64,000 bases of DNA, taken from positions 248,001-312,000 of the forward strand of contig CAVWXN010000009.1 of assembly GCA_963759125.1 (NCBI GenBank), read 5' to 3'. Position numbers and translations under genes: made by a program. The notes under the pieces are model-generated. The model worked only from the letters and a program-made list of their open reading frames with translations, had not been told where the DNA came from and searched no databases. Shown one piece after another: positions 1-9,396 of this stretch. Every line of letters starts with the position of its first letter. The stretch's first letter is position 1. Source of the stretch: JABDQA01 sp963759125 (GTDB lineage Bacteria > Desulfobacterota > Desulfobulbia > Desulfobulbales > Desulfocapsaceae).

Positions 1-288
1 GTATTCTGGGTCAGGGCCATCATGGTGATCATTTTCCTGCTGAGTGGATTCTGGCCGGTAATTGGCATCTATCTGGTGGCCGCTCTGCTGATGAAGCCAG
101 AGGCGGCACAATCGTTCGCCAACGATGATGAACGTGACTTTTATGACAGTTACGCCCACTCACCCCAGAGTGCCGCGCAACGGCTGAAAAAGAAGTTCAA
201 CGATCTGGACCGTCGAATCCGAAGAATGGAGGACAGCGTTACTGGCAGGGAATTTGAATGGGAGCGCAAGTTCAATTCAACTCCGTGA
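1..288 (+). CDS. pspC: PspC envelope-stress protein, C-terminal part (cut by window edge)
   Basis: The frame is open from base 1, so the start lies outside the window. The visible part begins with a hydrophobic helix (FWVRAIMVIIFLLSGFWP onward) ending in ALLMKPE, as in the PspC transmembrane segment. A charged tail follows that includes RLKKKFNDLDRRIRRMED, resembling the C-terminal amphipathic region of proteobacterial PspC. PspC is an inner-membrane sensor that binds PspA/PspB when the proton-motive force or membrane integrity is damaged. The GC-rich hairpin just downstream suggests this is the last gene of its operon. The N-terminal cytoplasmic part and any pspA/pspB genes cannot be seen. 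Family assignment is from remembered motifs. Confidence 0.75.
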   Translation, partial: VFWVRAIMVIIFLLSGFWPVIGIYLVAALLMKPEAAQSFANDDERDFYDSYAHSPQSAAQRLKKKFNDLDRRIRRMEDSVTGREFEWERKFNSTP

Positions 289-301
289 CCTGCGCGATTA
301 A

Positions 302-346
302 GAACAAAAGGGCGCTTTTCCTGTCAGGAAGAGCGCCCTTTTGTTC
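302..346. terminator. Bidirectional terminator between pspC and the PilZ gene
   Basis: A long inverted repeat has arms gaacaaaagggcgct and agcgcccttttgttc around a short loop. The flanking A and T runs allow it to end transcription from both sides, which fits the convergent genes. Confidence 0.85.
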
Positions 347-381
347 TGCGCAATAGCAGGCGACTGAGAATCTTAGTCCAG

Positions 382-720
382 TCAGTCCGAATAATCAGTG
401 GCCGTATTGAAGTAGAGCGGTACCATGGCAAACCACTCAAACCGCTGATCAAAGGTGATGGCCAGCCCGTGGTCGTCGGTTCGCACAATTTTACCGGTCA
501 TCGAGCCGAGGATCATCTGGCTGTACCTGCCGCTCAACACGATTTCGATATCAAATTTGCTGCCTAGCTCCGGCTTTTCATCCGTTTCCACATACAGGCC
601 GGCAATGGAGATATCCCTGATCGGCCCGCTGATTGTTACCCCGTCAGCTTTTAAATGGCACACCGCCTTCGAAACCACATCCATTCGAAAAGCAGCACGA
701 CGTTCTCTCGACTTACTCAT
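382..720 (-). CDS. PilZ-domain protein, probable c-di-GMP effector
   Basis: This is a 112-residue single-domain protein. An arginine-rich stretch (SRERRAAFRMD, residues 4-14) matches the RxxxR c-di-GMP-binding motif. DISIAGLYVE (residues 36-45) matches the (D/N)xSxxG motif that opens the PilZ barrel. No output domain is attached, so it probably acts by binding a partner when c-di-GMP is bound. A good ribosome-binding site (gggggaggtgg) precedes the ATG. It is convergent with pspC and stands alone. The window also encodes a c-di-GMP-dependent adhesin system at 48-64 kb and a c-di-GMP riboswitch-like element near 34.5 kb, but nothing in the sequence ties this protein to either. Confidence 0.8.
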   Translation of the reverse strand: MSKSRERRAAFRMDVVSKAVCHLKADGVTISGPIRDISIAGLYVETDEKPELGSKFDIEIVLSGRYSQMILGSMTGKIVRTDDHGLAITFDQRFEWFAMVPLYFNTATDYSD

Positions 721-855
721 CCACCTCCCCCTGATCTGAAAAAAATTTACCGGTCACCTGAGCGTTCAAGAGATATTATCTTGATACCGGTTCAAATTCA
801 ATATATTCCAGAAAGATAGGCATATTCGGGCAATCACAGAGAAATATACAGATTC

Positions 856-2733
856 TTATTCTGAAGCTGGAAACAGCGCCTCCAGATAGATCATATCGCC
901 CTCACTTTTGATCTTGACCTTATAGTCAAGGCTGTGAAAAAGCTTGATCATCCGTTCGTTATCTTTGGATGTGTAAGCGGAGAAACCGGCTATACCGATG
1001 CCTTTTGCCGCTTCGGCAAGCTTTTTGATGACGATCGAGGATAGTCCCTGACCCTGCCACTCTTTCTGCACGGAAAAGGCGATCTCGGCCAGATTGGTTT
1101 CCGGATTCGTATAGTATTCGCCGACGGCAAGTACCCGCTCATAACCGGATTCTCCCTCAACGGCGACAATGGTCAGATCCTGACTGTAGTCGATTATGAA
1201 GGTTCGTTCGATCTGCTTGGATACGAAGCTGGTCTTTTCATGGAAAAACCTCGAGACCACATCGATCTGGTCGAGACCGTAATAGTGCTCCTGGAGCGGT
1301 CGTTCATCGGTCAATTTTATTGGTCGAAAGGTGATCTCCCGACGATTGATCAGCCGGGTCTCCTCAAGATAGAGTGGGTAAATGGCATGCATCTCCTCTC
1401 TTAGCGTGCGTTCCGGGCCAAGCAGCCCCAGATCTTTGGCCTGGTCAAACAGCATGTCACGAAAATCGGGATGGGCGATGGAGATCAGGGCAATGGCCCG
1501 CTCCTGAATCGACTTACCAAACAGATTCACCGAGCCGTACTCGGTCACCACGTACTGCACCTCACCGCGCGGCACCACCACGGCACTCTGGTGCAGCATA
1601 GGCACAATCCGACTCTCCTGGTCATTGTTTCTGGTGGAGGTGATCATCAGGATCGATTTGCCGCCCTCTGACATGGAGGCGCCACGGAAAAAATCTACGA
1701 TTCCGGTAACCCCGGAGAAATTGTTGTAGGCCAGGGCATCGGCGGCCACCTGGCCGGTCAGATCGATCTCCTTGCCGATATTCATGGCCACCATTTTGTT
1801 GTTCTGGGAAATGATCCGGGGATCATTGACATATTTGGACGGGTGGAATTCCACCGCCGAGTTGTTGTCCAGAAGATCATAGAGATTCTTGGTGCCGATG
1901 GCGTTGGAACAGATGATCTTACCTTCGTTGAAGCCTTTTTTCCGGTTGGTGACCACTCCCATGGCCATCAGTTTCATGATGGTGTTGGTGACATACTGGG
2001 TGTGGATTCCCAGGTCATTCTTCTCCATGAGGGCGGTTATATTGGCATCCGAGGTGGCCCCCAGCGACATCTGCATGGTAGAGCCGTCATCCACCAGTCT
2101 CGACACGTAGCGGGCGATGTTTTGCGCTGCTGCCACCTCCGGATACTCGCCGATGGCCCGCAAATCCTCGTCATACTCGACGAAAATGTCGATGTCGTTG
2201 ACATGGATGTTGGAACGGCCCTGTACCCGGGGCATGTTTGTGTTGACCTGGGCGATTACCAGATCGGCCGCTTCAGCCGCGACCGCAGTCACATCCACTG
2301 AGATTCCGAGGCTCATCCAGCCAAAATCATCCGGCGGCGTCACCTGAATCAGCGCCACCTGAATGGGCAGCATTCGCGACTTGATCAGCCGGTCAATCTC
2401 ACTTAGATTTATCGGGGTAATAAAGCGCAGATCACCTTTGAAACTCTCTGAGTTAGCTGAACCGAGGTAGAAAGATCGAATATTGAGGTTCTGTGACTTG
2501 GATCTGTCGGCTATTCTGGACAGCGAAGTGGACTCGGTACTGAACAGCCTCACTATTTCCAAATCGGTGAACATCAGGCTGGCATCAGCCAAACCTTTTA
2601 CCAGATGCTGGGGTTCACCGGAGGATGAGCCGATAAAGATTCGCTGCCCGGATTGAATTCTGGCAATGGCCTTGTCGACCGGCAGCCTGTTCTGCTGGTA
2701 GTTGTCAGCCCAGTATCCTGATTTATTTTTCAT
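856..2733 (-). CDS. Acetyl-CoA hydrolase/CoA-transferase fused to a GNAT acetyltransferase domain
   Basis: The protein is about 625 residues. I chose the ATG at 2733 because ggggaggcacc lies directly upstream; an upstream in-frame start lacks this. Residues 1 to about 450 form the acetyl-CoA hydrolase/4-hydroxybutyrate CoA-transferase fold, with the conserved TEYGSVNLFGKSIQERA stretch in the second half. Residues about 465-625 form a GNAT domain with an acetyl-CoA pyrophosphate loop (QKEWQGQGLSS). The two-domain form is known in Desulfobacterota. It is divergent from AcuC- and AcuB-like genes, which with a GNAT enzyme (AcuA) make the Bacillus acetoin-utilisation/AcsA-acetylation system. I infer that the GNAT domain modifies acyl-CoA enzymes, possibly its own CoA-transferase domain, and that the neighbouring deacetylase reverses this. 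The substrate is not determinable from sequence. Confidence 0.85.
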   Translation of the reverse strand: MKNKSGYWADNYQQNRLPVDKAIARIQSGQRIFIGSSSGEPQHLVKGLADASLMFTDLEIVRLFSTESTSLSRIADRSKSQNLNIRSFYLGSANSESFKGDLRFITPINLSEIDRLIKSRMLPIQVALIQVTPPDDFGWMSLGISVDVTAVAAEAADLVIAQVNTNMPRVQGRSNIHVNDIDIFVEYDEDLRAIGEYPEVAAAQNIARYVSRLVDDGSTMQMSLGATSDANITALMEKNDLGIHTQYVTNTIMKLMAMGVVTNRKKGFNEGKIICSNAIGTKNLYDLLDNNSAVEFHPSKYVNDPRIISQNNKMVAMNIGKEIDLTGQVAADALAYNNFSGVTGIVDFFRGASMSEGGKSILMITSTRNNDQESRIVPMLHQSAVVVPRGEVQYVVTEYGSVNLFGKSIQERAIALISIAHPDFRDMLFDQAKDLGLLGPERTLREEMHAIYPLYLEETRLINRREITFRPIKLTDERPLQEHYYGLDQIDVVSRFFHEKTSFVSKQIERTFIIDYSQDLTIVAVEGESGYERVLAVGEYYTNPETNLAEIAFSVQKEWQGQGLSSIVIKKLAEAAKGIGIAGFSAYTSKDNERMIKLFHSLDYKVKIKSEGDMIYLEALFPASE

Positions 2734-2942
2734 GGTGCCTCCCCGAGGATCAGCAAATCTGCTACAGTGCTTGGCTCTTCCATGGTATTGGGTCTCAACG
2801 CTTTTGGCAAGCAAATGAATGGTCCAGATGGGCCATGCAAAAAAATCTTGATCATCAACCTGCCACAAGCTAGGGTGGCTGCAGGAAGCTCATCCTTGAG
2901 ACCAGGGAAAGCTATAATGTGAACAAAAAGGACGGGAAGCTC

Positions 2943-3893
2943 ATGGGTAAGACCGGATTTGTATTCGATGAGCGGTATCTGCAGCATCAGACATTCAACG
3001 GGCATCCGGAGTGCGCCAAGCGGCTCACCGCAATCATGGATGGTCTTGCCGGTGAAGGACTGCTGGACGATCTGGTGAAGATAGCCGCGGAACCCGCCAA
3101 CCAGCGGTGGATTGAGACGGTTCACAATATTCATTATATCATGAAGTTCGAGGAGGCCTGTCTGTGGGGACTTCCCGACTTCGAACATCAGGACAATTCT
3201 ATCTGCCGCGAAAGCTACGAGACTGCCTTACTGGCCGTAGGCGGCGTACTCAAGGCCATCGATGCGGTGATGAACGATGAAATAAAAAACGCTTTCTGTG
3301 CGGTCCGTCCCCCTGGGCACCACGCCGAAGCCAATCAGGCCATGGGTTTCTGCTACTTCAACAACGTGGCGATCGGGGCAAGATACCTGCAGAAACAATA
3401 CGACATCGAAAAGGTCTGCATCATCGACTTCGATGTCCACCACGGCAACGGGACCCAGCATATTTTCGACACCGACAATACGGTCTTTTATTACTCGATA
3501 CACGAGCACCCGTCATTCGCTTATCCGGGAACCGGCAGGGAATTTGAAACCGGATTCTCTACCGGGGAGGGGTATACCAAGAACTCTCCCGTCTTGCCGG
3601 GACGAGGCGATGAGGAGTACCGGGAGAAGCTGCTCAGCGACCTGGTTCCCGCCTTCGAGGAGTTCGCCCCCGAGGCGGTGCTGCTCTCGGCTGGATTCGA
3701 TGCCCATGAGAACGACCTGATGTCAGGGACCAATCTGAGCACCGACGGCTATGAGTTCGTCAACAACATCATATTCGACCTGGTGCGATCCAGTACCGGC
3801 GGCCGTGTTGTATCAGTTCTCGAAGGAGGCTACGATCTGCAGATACTGCCGATCCTGGTGGCTAATCATATACGGAAATTGATGACCCTTTAA
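2943..3893 (+). CDS. Histone-deacetylase-family protein, AcuC-like
   Basis: This is a zinc-dependent class I/II HDAC-fold amidohydrolase of about 316 residues. All active-site elements are visible: PPGHHAEA (His126 and His127, charge relay), DFDVHHGNG (Asp164 and His166, zinc), SAGFDAHENDLM (Asp253, zinc) and the late LEGGYD tyrosine motif. I prefer the ATG at 2943, preceded by gacgggaagc; a GTG at 2919 in the same frame would add eight residues. Bacterial members include AcuC, which deacetylates acetyl-CoA synthetase, and acetylpolyamine hydrolases. The divergent GNAT fusion gene and the downstream AcuB-like gene favour an AcuC role in reversible lysine acetylation. The 210 bp gap to the divergent gene presumably holds both promoters. 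Confidence 0.9.
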   Translation: MGKTGFVFDERYLQHQTFNGHPECAKRLTAIMDGLAGEGLLDDLVKIAAEPANQRWIETVHNIHYIMKFEEACLWGLPDFEHQDNSICRESYETALLAVGGVLKAIDAVMNDEIKNAFCAVRPPGHHAEANQAMGFCYFNNVAIGARYLQKQYDIEKVCIIDFDVHHGNGTQHIFDTDNTVFYYSIHEHPSFAYPGTGREFETGFSTGEGYTKNSPVLPGRGDEEYREKLLSDLVPAFEEFAPEAVLLSAGFDAHENDLMSGTNLSTDGYEFVNNIIFDLVRSSTGGRVVSVLEGGYDLQILPILVANHIRKLMTL

Positions 3894-3951
3894 CCAACCC
3901 CAGCACCATACTGATAAAAAATTGATATTATTGACATAAGCGGAGGCTTCA

Positions 3952-4629
3952 ATGTTTGTTACCGAAATGATGAAAACCGATCTCGTCGCCGTCAATCCCG
4001 AGACCAAGCTCTCGGAGGCCAGATCACTAATGCAGGAAGGAAACTTTCGCCACCTGCCGGTGGTCGATGCCGAGGGCAAACTGGTAGGGATCGTCACCGA
4101 CAGGGATATGCGCGACGCCCACCCATCGTCGCTTCTTGACGAGGAATCTTACCAGAAGACGCTGGACAAGGTGATGCAGCACACCATCAGTGAGATCATG
4201 ACGGCCGAGCCGATAACCGTAGCTCCCTACTACACCCTGCAGGATACCCTGCTGATAATAGGTAAAAAAAAGGTGGGGGCGCTGCCGGTGATCGACGAAG
4301 AGGGACGTCTGAAGGGGATCATGTCCACTCGGGACCTGCTGCGCGCCTTCGTCAACATCATGGGCATCGAGGAGCCAGGGACCTTGCTCTGTATTCTGGT
4401 GAGCGAAGAGCCGGGACAGCTCAAAAAAATCGTCGACATTGCCTATGAAGAAAATGTCTCACTCGGATCTGTGCTTGTCGCCCGCGACTGGGATAAGGAA
4501 AAGCGGGCCATTTTCCCCTATCTGCTGACCAACAATGTGATGTCGATCAAGAAGAAACTGCTGGCTCTCGGATTTGAACTGCTCGACCCGATGCAGTGGT
4601 ATCTCGATCAGTCACCCAAGAAGGAGTAG
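3952..4629 (+). CDS. CBS-pair plus ACT-like domain protein, AcuB-like
   Basis: This is a 225-residue cytosolic protein. Two CBS motifs occupy residues 1 to about 140 (RHLPVVDAEGKLVGIVTDRD and GALPVIDEEGRLKGIMSTRD). An ACT-like domain follows from about residue 145. This CBS-CBS-ACT order is the AcuB architecture. CBS pairs usually sense adenine nucleotides and ACT domains bind small ligands, so it probably reports energy or metabolite state. It lies 58 bp after the AcuC-like gene on the same strand and is probably co-transcribed. In Bacillus the acuABC genes form one operon; here the acetyltransferase is instead a domain of the divergent CoA-transferase gene. The ribosome-binding site is aagcggaggcttca. 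Confidence 0.85.
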   Translation: MFVTEMMKTDLVAVNPETKLSEARSLMQEGNFRHLPVVDAEGKLVGIVTDRDMRDAHPSSLLDEESYQKTLDKVMQHTISEIMTAEPITVAPYYTLQDTLLIIGKKKVGALPVIDEEGRLKGIMSTRDLLRAFVNIMGIEEPGTLLCILVSEEPGQLKKIVDIAYEENVSLGSVLVARDWDKEKRAIFPYLLTNNVMSIKKKLLALGFELLDPMQWYLDQSPKKE

Positions 4630-4683
4630 CGGCCCAGACAGCCCATCCCCTATCAGCTCTTTTCACTCGTGGAGCAGACAACC

Positions 4684-6405
4684 ATGACTTCGAGCCAAAA
4701 AGGTATGAAGCGCGCACTCACCAATTACGGTGATGCCGAATTCTCCCTCTATCTGCGCACCGCCTTCATCAAGGCCATGGGCTACACCGATGGCGCCCTG
4801 GACCGCCCCATAATCGGTATCGTCGACACCCATAGCGGCTACAATCCCTGTCATGCCACGGTCCCGGATTTGATCGCGGCAATCAAACGCGGCACCATGC
4901 TGGCCGGGGGATTGCCGATAGAATTTCCGACCATATCCCTGCACGAGTCATTTGCCTATCCCACCTCGATGTTCCTGCGCAACCTGATGGCCATGGACAC
5001 CGAGGAGATGATCAGGGCCCAGCCAATGGATGCGGTTGTGCTGATCGGCGGCTGCGACAAAACCGTTCCGGCCCAGCTGATGGCCGCCGCCAGTGTCGAT
5101 ATTCCTGCCATCACCGTGGTTACCGGCCCTATGCTCTCCGGCTCCCATCGCGGTGAGCGGGTCGGGGCCTGCACCGACTGCAGACGATTCTGGGCCCAGT
5201 ATCGAGCCGGCGAAATAGATCCCCCTGAAATTGACGAGATAACCAACAATCTGGTGCCCAGCGGCGGAACCTGCGGAGTGATGGGTACGGCCAGCACCAT
5301 AGCCTGTATGACCGAAGCCCTGGGCATGATGCTGCCCGGCGGAGCCACCATTCCGGCTGTCCTGGCCGATCGTTTTCGGCATGCCGAAAAAGCCGGGCAG
5401 CGGGCAGTGGCGCTCGCCGCTGAAGGGCTGACCCCATCCAGAATCATCACCCCCGCCTCCCTCGCCAATGCGCTGAGAATGCTTCTGGCCATCGGTGGAT
5501 CGACCAACGGTATCGTCCATTTGGCGGCCATTGCCGGCCGTCTCGGCATCGCTATTGACTACCAGGCGTTCGACCAGATGGGCCGAGAGACACCGGTGCT
5601 AATCGATCTCAAGCCCTCAGGCAACTATTACATGGACGATCTTTATCGGGCCGGCGGCCTGGCCCCGGTTTTCAGGGAATTAAAACCTCTCCTCAATCTT
5701 GACTGCCTGACCGTCAGCGGGCGAACCCTGGGAGAAGAGATAGACGATCTCCCCGCAGCTTTCAGTCAGAGGGTTGTCAGGAGTATCGACCAGCCGATCC
5801 ACCAGGGCGGTTCGATTGCCGTGCTCAACGGCAACCTTGCCGGCAACGGAGCCATTATTAAACAATCGGCAGGCACCCCGCAACTTATGGCTCATACCGG
5901 AAAGGCAGTGGTCTTCGAATCGATCGAGGATATGGTTGCCCGGATCGACGATCCCGATCTCAAAGTCTCCGAAACTGATGTACTGGTCATGAAAAACTGT
6001 GGCCCGCGGGGTGCACCGGGAATGCCGGAGGCCGGCTATATCCCCATCCCCAAGAAGCTGGCCCGAAACGGAGTCAAAGACATGGTAAGAATTTCCGACG
6101 GTCGTATGAGTGGTACGGCCTTCGGCACCATAGTTCTGCACGCCAGCCCTGAGTCAGCAATTGGCGGTCCACTGGCACTGGTGGAGAACGGAGATTCAAT
6201 CACCCTTGATGTTCCCAATCGACTGCTGACCCTGCATGTTGAGGAGTCGGAGCTCGAGCGACGGCGCACCACCCTGAAGCCAGCAATCGACCCGACCACC
6301 CTGCGCGGGTATTTGCGGCTCTATCACGAACAGGTGAACCAGGCAGAAAAGGGGTGTGATTTCGATTTTATGACGGCTCACGAAACGGTTGCCAAAACCC
6401 CCTGA
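4684..6405 (+). CDS. IlvD/Edd-family dehydratase, probably for a sugar acid
   Basis: This is a 573-residue Fe-S hydro-lyase. Family signatures are present: HSGYNPCH (first cluster cysteine), GGCDKTVPAQLMAA, GGTCGVMGTASTIACM, GGSTNGIVHLAAIA and GRMSGTAFGTIVLH near the end. I chose the ATG at 4684 because gtggagcagacaacc upstream gives an SD-like site; a GTG at 4669 is possible. The family includes dihydroxy-acid dehydratase, phosphogluconate dehydratase and aldonate dehydratases. An aldonate/uronate role is favoured because the neighbours are a hydroxyacid dehydrogenase, SDRs, a TRAP transporter, a dapA-family remnant and a GH88-like gene, and no branched-chain amino acid genes are nearby. It is convergent with the next gene, with only 4 bp between stops. 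Confidence 0.85.
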   Translation: MTSSQKGMKRALTNYGDAEFSLYLRTAFIKAMGYTDGALDRPIIGIVDTHSGYNPCHATVPDLIAAIKRGTMLAGGLPIEFPTISLHESFAYPTSMFLRNLMAMDTEEMIRAQPMDAVVLIGGCDKTVPAQLMAAASVDIPAITVVTGPMLSGSHRGERVGACTDCRRFWAQYRAGEIDPPEIDEITNNLVPSGGTCGVMGTASTIACMTEALGMMLPGGATIPAVLADRFRHAEKAGQRAVALAAEGLTPSRIITPASLANALRMLLAIGGSTNGIVHLAAIAGRLGIAIDYQAFDQMGRETPVLIDLKPSGNYYMDDLYRAGGLAPVFRELKPLLNLDCLTVSGRTLGEEIDDLPAAFSQRVVRSIDQPIHQGGSIAVLNGNLAGNGAIIKQSAGTPQLMAHTGKAVVFESIEDMVARIDDPDLKVSETDVLVMKNCGPRGAPGMPEAGYIPIPKKLARNGVKDMVRISDGRMSGTAFGTIVLHASPESAIGGPLALVENGDSITLDVPNRLLTLHVEESELERRRTTLKPAIDPTTLRGYLRLYHEQVNQAEKGCDFDFMTAHETVAKTP

Positions 6406-6409
6406 ACCA

Positions 6410-7423
6410 TTATCCGATACCCATCTCCTGCCAGAGCTTTTTCAGTCGTGAATCGCTGTCCGGATTGACTGCTCTAGGGGGCATTACCCCTTTGAGAATT
6501 GCTTCTACCTGCTCCACTGCACTCCAGGCCTGGGTCTCTGCATTCTGGACGGTGAGCCCTCCCAGGTGCGGGGTGGCAACCACACCTTCGAGTTCAGCCA
6601 GGTGGCTGGAAGGCCGTTGATCGGCTCCACGGCCCACGTCCATGGCTATTTTCGCAATTCGACCCTGCCGATACGCCTCTTCTAATGCCTCCTCGTCTAC
6701 CAGGTTACCACGCGAGACATTGACGAAATAGACATCGGACTTCATCAGGGAGATCGCCTCACGGTTGATAAGATTCTCGGTCTCCTCGTTGGCGACGGCC
6801 AACGGCAGCACAAAGTCAGATTCTTGCAAAAGGGTCTCGAGGCTGACCTGTTCGATTTCTTCACGGCAGCAAGTTATATAGGGATCGGTGATCAGCACCC
6901 GCATCCCCAGGGCCACCAGTTTCTCGGCCAGATAGCTGCCGATAGCGCCATAGCCGATAATACCGGCGGTGCTGCCATTCAACTGCCGACCCATGGGTGA
7001 GGGCGGCATCCTGCCGGCTTTGAATTCGAAGGTCGAAGCGGTCACATCCCTGGCCAGATCCAGCATGAGGGCCAGGGCCATTTCAGCAGTGGCAGGAACG
7101 AAGGCCGGCACCGAATTCAGTACCAGAATATTGTTGGCCGAGGCCGCCGCCACATCGACGTCGCTTGTGTCTACCTGGGGGCGAATAAACACAGCCAGGT
7201 CGATGAGCTCCTCGAAAAGCATACGGGCACCGCTTGTCGCCCGGTGACAGATCACTACCTGGCAACCCGAGGCCGCTTCAATGACCTCCTCGGTGGTCAG
7301 ATTCCTCTTTTGCGGATTGAGAACGACCTCCACCTTTTCGGTAAGGGCGGAAAGCGCCTCGTGAGCTTTCTTGAAGTAAACCCCCAAATCCTCTGGATTG
7401 TGCGACAGGAATATTCTAAGCAT
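6410..7423 (-). CDS. D-isomer-specific 2-hydroxyacid dehydrogenase
   Basis: This is a 337-residue NAD-dependent oxidoreductase. The Rossmann fold is marked by GIIGYGAIGSYLAEKL. The catalytic Arg lies in NVSRGNLVDEEAL and the catalytic His in VATPHLGGLT. The family reduces 2-keto acids or oxidises 2-hydroxy acids such as glycerate, lactate or phosphoglycerate. With no serine-biosynthesis genes nearby, a catabolic role in the sugar-acid island is more likely than SerA. The long N-terminal substrate domain is divergent, so the substrate cannot be named. It is first in a minus-strand set running from about 10.2 kb down to 6.4 kb. Confidence 0.85.
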   Translation of the reverse strand: MLRIFLSHNPEDLGVYFKKAHEALSALTEKVEVVLNPQKRNLTTEEVIEAASGCQVVICHRATSGARMLFEELIDLAVFIRPQVDTSDVDVAAASANNILVLNSVPAFVPATAEMALALMLDLARDVTASTFEFKAGRMPPSPMGRQLNGSTAGIIGYGAIGSYLAEKLVALGMRVLITDPYITCCREEIEQVSLETLLQESDFVLPLAVANEETENLINREAISLMKSDVYFVNVSRGNLVDEEALEEAYRQGRIAKIAMDVGRGADQRPSSHLAELEGVVATPHLGGLTVQNAETQAWSAVEQVEAILKGVMPPRAVNPDSDSRLKKLWQEMGIG

Positions 7424-7494
7424 TTCAGCTCCTCCGCCTCGTGGTTGAACTGTTTCGGGTGACCAGCGCCGTCTGTTGACCGGTCATTGATGAA

Positions 7495-8325
7495 TCAAAA
7501 ATTATAAAGCTCCGCCGGGTTGTCCCGCAGAATCCTGGTCCTCGTCGAGGCATCATCCACCCAGTCCAGCAGCAGGTCGAGAAGATCCGCTTCGTCAGGA
7601 GGATCTGTCTGCCCCGGATGGGGCCAGTTGGAAGCCCAAAGCATGCGTTCAGGAGCGAATCTGACCAGCGCTTTTGCTTCCAGCGTTACATCATCCCAGC
7701 CAGGAGGGCCGCTTTCGGAGGACTCGTAAGGTGCTGACAGTTTCACCCAGCAGCGGCCCCGGTCGAGAAAGCCGAGCAACGACTTGAAGGCCTGATCGAC
7801 TGTGGACACCGGTCCCATGAAGCGGCCGACATGGTCAACCACCAGGTCGCAGGGAAGCGCCTCGAGCAGGGCCTCGCGCTCGGGAAACTCTCTGCCGTTC
7901 ATCTGGAGCTGGACATGCCAGCCGAAATTATTGACCCGGGCAGCCATTTCCTCGAGAACATCCCAGGCCAGCGCGCCGCCGGGCAGCATATGAAATCGTA
8001 CGCCGCAGACCCCGGCATCGGTCAATTCCTGCAGTTCTTCATCGCTTGTTTCGGGACCCACAACCATCACTCCCCGGGCGTTCGGCCCAAGGGCCTTCAT
8101 GGCCTCGAGCTGACAGCGGTTGTCGGTACCGTAGGTAGTCGGCTGGACGACCACGACCCGCTCAAGATTGAGTCGTTTCTGGATGGTGCGGTAGTCTTCC
8201 ACTAAAGCATTGGGCGGCGTCATAAACGCCGTCGGGGCGGTGGGGTAAAAGTCGTTGTAAAAATGCATGTGGGTGTCGCAGCTGCCGGGCGGGGCTGCAA
8301 GTTGCGGAAACTTATCAGGCGTCAT
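7495..8325 (-). CDS. Amidohydrolase-2 / LigI-like lactonase
   Basis: This is a 276-residue TIM-barrel hydrolase. CDTHMHFY near residue 16 gives the HxH metal motif after strand 1; VVDHVGRFMG carries the later His and WASNWPHPG the terminal metal/catalytic region. This pattern fits the group containing 2-pyrone-4,6-dicarboxylate lactonase (LigI) and sugar lactonases such as rhamnono- or galactaro-lactonases. With an aldonate-type dehydratase and dehydrogenases nearby, opening of a sugar lactone is a reasonable inference; an aromatic pyrone substrate is the alternative. It lies 69 bp upstream of the hydroxyacid dehydrogenase start on the same strand. Confidence 0.8.
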   Translation of the reverse strand: MTPDKFPQLAAPPGSCDTHMHFYNDFYPTAPTAFMTPPNALVEDYRTIQKRLNLERVVVVQPTTYGTDNRCQLEAMKALGPNARGVMVVGPETSDEELQELTDAGVCGVRFHMLPGGALAWDVLEEMAARVNNFGWHVQLQMNGREFPEREALLEALPCDLVVDHVGRFMGPVSTVDQAFKSLLGFLDRGRCWVKLSAPYESSESGPPGWDDVTLEAKALVRFAPERMLWASNWPHPGQTDPPDEADLLDLLLDWVDDASTRTRILRDNPAELYNF

Positions 8326-8352
8326 TGTCCACCTCCATCTCTGAGGACCGCT

Positions 8353-9373
8353 TTACTCTGCTGTTAATGACTCCATCTGGGCCAGCCACTGACCATGAAG
8401 CTGCACCAGCCGGTCTTCCAACGCGTTTTTTTGGGGATCGACCTGATTGGCCTCTGTTTCGAACCAATGCACCATCATCTTTACTCCTTCATGCAGACTT
8501 ATATCACAGTGAAAATCAGGCAGTACACTTCTTATCTTGGTGTTGTCGAACAACCCTGGATAGGTCTTCTCAAAAAACAGGTGGCTGAACAGATCCGGGT
8601 CGGCAGCAACCAGCAGTTCAGATGGGATATGGACGATGTCGACCTCAAGATTCAAAACCTTGCCGAACTCGAGATAGAGGTCCTCCCAGCGGCAGCGCTC
8701 TTCGCTGCAGGCGTGGTAGGCTTCTCCATAAGTATTCGGGTTACCAAGAACGCCGACGAAAGCTTTGGCCAGGTCCGGGGTGAAAGTGAAACTAAAAGGG
8801 GTGGAACCGTCTCCGAACATGACCAGCGGCCGGCCTCTTCTTATCCGGTCGATAATACCATAATTCTGGCGCAGCACCCCCATATTGGCAGCGCCGGGAC
8901 CAAAGGTAAGTGAGGGCCGGATCATGGTCACCGGCAGCTGATGATTATCGATCTCTTCATTCAGGTAGCGCTCAACCTCGGCCTTATCAAAAGCATAGCT
9001 GAACACCGGATCGTCGAACAGTGATTCCTCCGACTCCACCGTCGGCACACTCTTATACGGTCGTTTGTAAGCTGCCACACTGGAGCAGATGACGAGATGA
9101 GCCCCGGAGTCCCGGAAAGCCGAGACGGTGGATCGGGCATCGGCCTCGTTGAAGCAGATCATGTCGATCACCGCATCGAATGTCTCCTTGCGCATCGACG
9201 CTTCAAATCCCTCGCGGTCGGCCCGGTCGCCGATGATCTGCCGGACTTGCCCCGCCACGGGCAAGCTGCGACTGCCGCGGTTGATAGAGCGTCACCTCAT
9301 GGTCCTTGTCGATCAGCAGTTTGACGATCTCCCGGCTTATGACACCGGTACCGCCCAGAACCAGAACCTTCAT
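8353..9373 (-). pseudogene. NAD-dependent epimerase/dehydratase with a single-base frameshift
   Basis: The full gene starts with an ATG at 9373 after ggaggaaaggtg and encodes MKVLVLGGTGVISREIVKLL, a good Rossmann start. The frame changes near 9283: the reading LYQPRQS must become LYNRGS to continue the homologous protein, so one extra base sits in tatcaaccgc (minus strand). The span is 1021 bp, one more than a multiple of three. Downstream the protein is normal for an extended SDR, with CSSVAAYKR and IRPSLTFGPGAANMG. The expected length is about 339 residues. It is either a recent pseudogene or an indel error; four other such events occur in the same island. A UDP-sugar or related epimerase role is likely but the substrate is unknown. 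Confidence 0.8.
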
Positions 9374-9396
9374 CACCTTTCCTCCCTCATTGAAAA

